Source: UBA6164 sp963979005 (GTDB taxonomy: Bacteria; Patescibacteriota; Gracilibacteria; BD1-5; UBA6164). Taken from it: 9,996 bases of DNA. The translations under genes were made by a program, and so were the position numbers. The stretch's first letter is position 1; every line of letters begins with the position of its first letter. The DNA lies in contig CAXBVF010000043.1 of assembly GCA_963979005.1 (NCBI GenBank), forward strand, positions 1-9,996, read 5' to 3'. Shown piece after piece: positions 8,182 through 9,996 of the stretch. The notes beneath the pieces are model-generated. The model worked only from the letters and a program-made list of their open reading frames with translations. It was not told the origin of the DNA and made no database searches.

Positions 8182-8192
8182 ATTAATGTCAA
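8163..8192 (-). promoter_or_regulatory. Possible ZIP gene promoter overlapping the inverted repeat
   Basis: A perfect minus-strand TTGACA (8187-8192) lies just after the stop of the upstream gene. The best -10 at 18-bp spacing is AATTAT (8163-8168), matching four of six consensus bases. It sits in one arm and the loop of the inverted repeat. The start would fall near the loop, leaving a leader of about 22 nt that carries only one arm. The -35 is strong and the -10 weak. Confidence 0.35.
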
Positions 8193-8194
8193 TT

Positions 8195-8791
8195 TTATTT
8201 TTGCTCAACTTCAAGTGTATATCATCAATCCAAAGCTCAACTCATTCATGTAATTCAAATTACAATATCACTAGGAGCAGTATTTCAATCCATCTCAATA
8301 ATTCTCTCATCAGACTCTCAGATATCTATAGCACAGTCATGAACATAGTTTTTTTCAGGTGGAAATACCTTACTAAGAGCCTCTGTTTTATAAACATACA
8401 TACTCAATTTATTTTCCTCTCATTCCTCAGTTAATTTAACTGAAATATCTTTATTCTTCAAAAGTACAACTCTATGAAGTACCAAGTTTCAATCAAAATA
8501 TTTATAATTTTCTGGATAAAAACATTTTGTATATGCAAGTGAAGCCCATGATAAATTTTCCATTACTAATCAGTTTGATATATTTCAAATATATTTATCC
8601 TTGTTATCATCACCAAAATGTAATTTTACTAATTCTCACTTAACTGGTTCTTTAATTTCAGAATTTATAGATAAAAAGGGATTTTCTATTCAAGTTTTAT
8701 CAAATATAATTACCACAATTTTAGCATCAGGTGGAACAAAATAATAAACCAATCATGCAATCAAAATAACAAGTAGTATTAAATTTTTCAT
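8195..8791 (-). CDS. Membrane-anchored or secreted protein of unknown function
   Basis: Not recognised. The 198-residue product begins MKNLILLVILIAGLVYYFV, a single N-terminal hydrophobic helix after one Lys, which reads as a signal peptide or membrane anchor; there is no lipobox cysteine. The rest looks soluble and beta-rich: KIVVIIFDKTGIENPFLSI, NLVLHRVVLLKNKDISVKL, NKLSMYVYKTEALSKVFPP, then HDCAIDIGESDERIIEMDG and a Gly/Ser-rich end (GITGMSGALDGGYTLEVEQK). Two cysteines (FYPE-flanking CFYPE and HDC) could form a disulfide outside the cell. The gene starts 10 nt after the pseudouridine synthase stop, so they are probably cotranscribed. It may act in the envelope; a partnership with the downstream ZIP transporter is possible but unsupported by motifs. 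The frame is intact with UGA as Gly and ends in UAA. Confidence 0.75.
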
Positions 8792-8801
8792 ATATTTTTT
8801 G

Positions 8802-9815
8802 TTAATATTTAGAGTCTATCTTTTTAATAAATTCACTTAAATCTTTTTTTATATTAGCAGTTAATTCTAACTGCTTTTCTCTAGTATAATGAAAAAAGTT
8901 AATTTTCCAAGCATGAAGTGCTTGTCTTTTTAATCAATAATTTCTTTCAAAGTAACTATTAAGTTTTTTATCTCCATAATTTTTGTCTAATATAATAGGA
9001 TTTCATAAACTAGCTAAATGTACTCTAATCTGATGCATTCTTCATGTTTCAATTTTTACTTCTAACTCTGAAATTATTAATTCACCTTCATTTGTCCTTA
9101 ATTTGTGTTCTTTTAATAATTTATAATGTGTTACTGCTGTTTGTCATTTTTCAGATATTTGAACTTTGTTTTCATTTTTGGCTCACTCAATTCTAAGTAA
9201 TTTCTTTCTAATAGTTCATTTTTCTCTGGACAATCTTCATAATACTATTGCATAATATGTCTTCCCTATTTTTTCATGACTTTTGAAATCATTAACAAGC
9301 TTTGTAAGAATATCTTTTTTCTTGGCTATCATTAATATACCTGAAGTATCTCTATCGATCCTATGAATTAAACTAGGTCTAAATGTAAGACTATTTAATT
9401 TTTCTCACAGATAATCCTGTACCTGCATAATCAAATTTGTTTCCTTTGTTTTATGATCCCCAGGATGTACATTTATTCAAGAATTTTTATTTACGATAAA
9501 TAAATCAGCATCCTCATAGACTATATCATTTTTATTAAAACTATCTTCTTTATTTAATTTTTCTGATTCTTCTTTTCTAGAAAGTTCATCAAAATCATTA
9601 TCACTTAAATGAATTTTTATTTCATCTCACACTTGTAATTTATACTCATTATCTCTCTTTTTAAATTTTCATTCACTTCCCTCAAACTTTACTTTTATCT
9701 TATCCTTTCTATTAAATTTAAATAATAATCATCTTGTGGCTCTCGGAAAAAGTTTTTTCAAAAACTTATCCAATCTCTGATTAGCATCGTTTTCTTCTAT
9801 TTTAAATTGTTTCAT
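8802..9815 (-). CDS. RluC/RluD-type pseudouridine synthase
   Basis: RNA-uridine isomerase of 337 residues, expected to modify 23S rRNA. An S4-like RNA-binding region is at the N-terminus (ANQRLDKFLKKLFPRATRGL, then KIKVKFEGS and LQVGDEIKI; about 1-75). A charged linker follows (about 76-100), then the catalytic domain: IVYEDADLFIVNKNSGINVHPGD; the catalytic loop HRIDRDTSG (His151 to Gly159, Asp154 as nucleophile) followed by ILMIAK; KTYYAIVLG; and the RNA-binding motif GRMHQIRVHLA starting at Gly258, with NPIILDKNYGD after it. ALHAWKINFFH near the end is also typical. Gly258 and others are UGA. RluC, RluD and related enzymes cannot be separated by eye, so no symbol is given. The unknown anchored-protein gene follows closely downstream. 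Upstream, a 58-bp gap holds a GC-rich repeat. Confidence 0.92.
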
Positions 9816-9836
9816 TTATATATTTATTATTAGCTA

Positions 9837-9875
9837 TTCCCACTCCTTACAAGGGATGGATTTAGGGGCTGGGTT
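9837..9875. repeat. GC-rich hairpin repeat, intergenic copy
   Basis: Plus-strand order: TTCCC, ACTCCTT, short loop, AGGG (CCTT at 9845-9848 pairs with AAGG at 9851-9854), GGATTTAGGGGCTGGGTT. It aligns block by block with the copy at about 5771-5805 inside the methyltransferase gene. It occupies most of the 58-bp gap between the right-edge gene and the pseudouridine synthase, and its end touches the stop codon of the right-edge gene (9874-9876). No U-run follows the hairpin on the minus strand, so it is a poor terminator. Confidence 0.75.
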
Positions 9876-9996
9876 ATTGGAATACCGTAAAGTCAAATGC
9901 CTCATTAACAGTTTGAGAAGCTACTTTTACTTCAAGATCTTTTTTAAATCATGTTGATTTTCATGAAGATGAAATTTTTGTAAAACGAAGAGGTAT
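9874..9996 (-). CDS. C-terminal end of an unidentified protein (partial)
   Basis: Only the last 40 codons and UAA are in the window. The peptide contains ISSSGKSTGFKKDLEVKVA and ends NEAFDFTVFQ. Both glycines are UGA. It is open to the right edge and has no recognisable motif. The reading frame is supported by its codon pattern, its orientation with the genes downstream and the position of the stop; the stop lies exactly at the edge of the GC-rich repeat. No function can be proposed. Confidence 0.6.

Noticed and set aside
8186..8434. Plus-strand open frame opposite the unknown anchored-protein gene
   Set aside because: Antisense, low-complexity Ser/Ile-rich translation, and it starts in the regulatory gap; the minus-strand frame is better supported.
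1042..9815. Many apparent frameshifted or degraded pseudogenes
   Set aside because: The breaks are all at UGA. With UGA as Gly each gene is a single full-length frame matching family length and motifs.
9837..9875. Rho-independent terminator for the right-edge gene
   Set aside because: The hairpin is GC-rich but has no U-run after it on the minus strand, and closely similar sequence occurs inside a coding region.

Overview
The window comes from a very AT-rich bacterial genome in which UGA is read as glycine. Read with the standard code, nearly every gene breaks at UGA. With UGA = Gly (translation table 25), long intact proteins appear, and UGA falls on invariant glycines of TyrS, TsaD, the RNA methylase NPPYG motif and the RluD-type synthase. 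This code, the small compact genes and a short-helix pseudopilin point to Candidate Phyla Radiation bacteria of the Gracilibacteria (BD1-5) or Absconditabacteria (SR1) type. The window alone does not separate the two.

Layout, left to right. A partial type IV pilin-like gene runs off the left edge (1-936, minus). tyrS lies upstream of it (1042-2322, minus), with a hairpin terminator between them. A plus-strand gene at 2463-3071 encodes a winged-helix protein with a nucleotidyltransferase-like C-terminal part. It converges on a four-gene minus-strand operon across a perfect 26-bp palindrome that probably terminates both sides. In transcription order the operon is a YfbR-like HD hydrolase (7196-6051), a class I SAM methyltransferase (6051-5251, start overlapping the previous stop), a THUMP-domain RNA methylase (5228-4122) and tsaD (4101-3085). 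A good promoter precedes the HD gene. Upstream of it, still on the minus strand, are a ZIP metal transporter (8134-7268), an anchored or secreted protein of unknown function (8791-8195), an RluD-type pseudouridine synthase (9815-8802) and the C-terminal end of an unidentified gene at the right edge (9996-9874).

Functionally the window is mostly translation and RNA modification: Tyr-tRNA charging, t6A in tRNA, rRNA methylation and pseudouridylation. Metal uptake, a surface appendage protein and nucleotide housekeeping are also present.

The most unusual features are three copies of a GC-rich, C-run/G-run hairpin repeat in this AT-rich background. Two are inserted in frame inside the methyltransferase gene, and one abuts the stop codon of the rightmost gene. 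Others are a 15-bp tandem repeat giving the ZIP transporter an ELHED-repeat tail, ZIP metal-site motifs with changed acidic ligands, a long inverted repeat just before the ZIP start, an apparent degenerate second HD domain, and no recognisable Shine-Dalgarno sequence before any gene. All ten visible stop codons are UAA. No tRNA, rRNA, CRISPR array, transposase or long gene-free stretch (over 300 bases) was seen.
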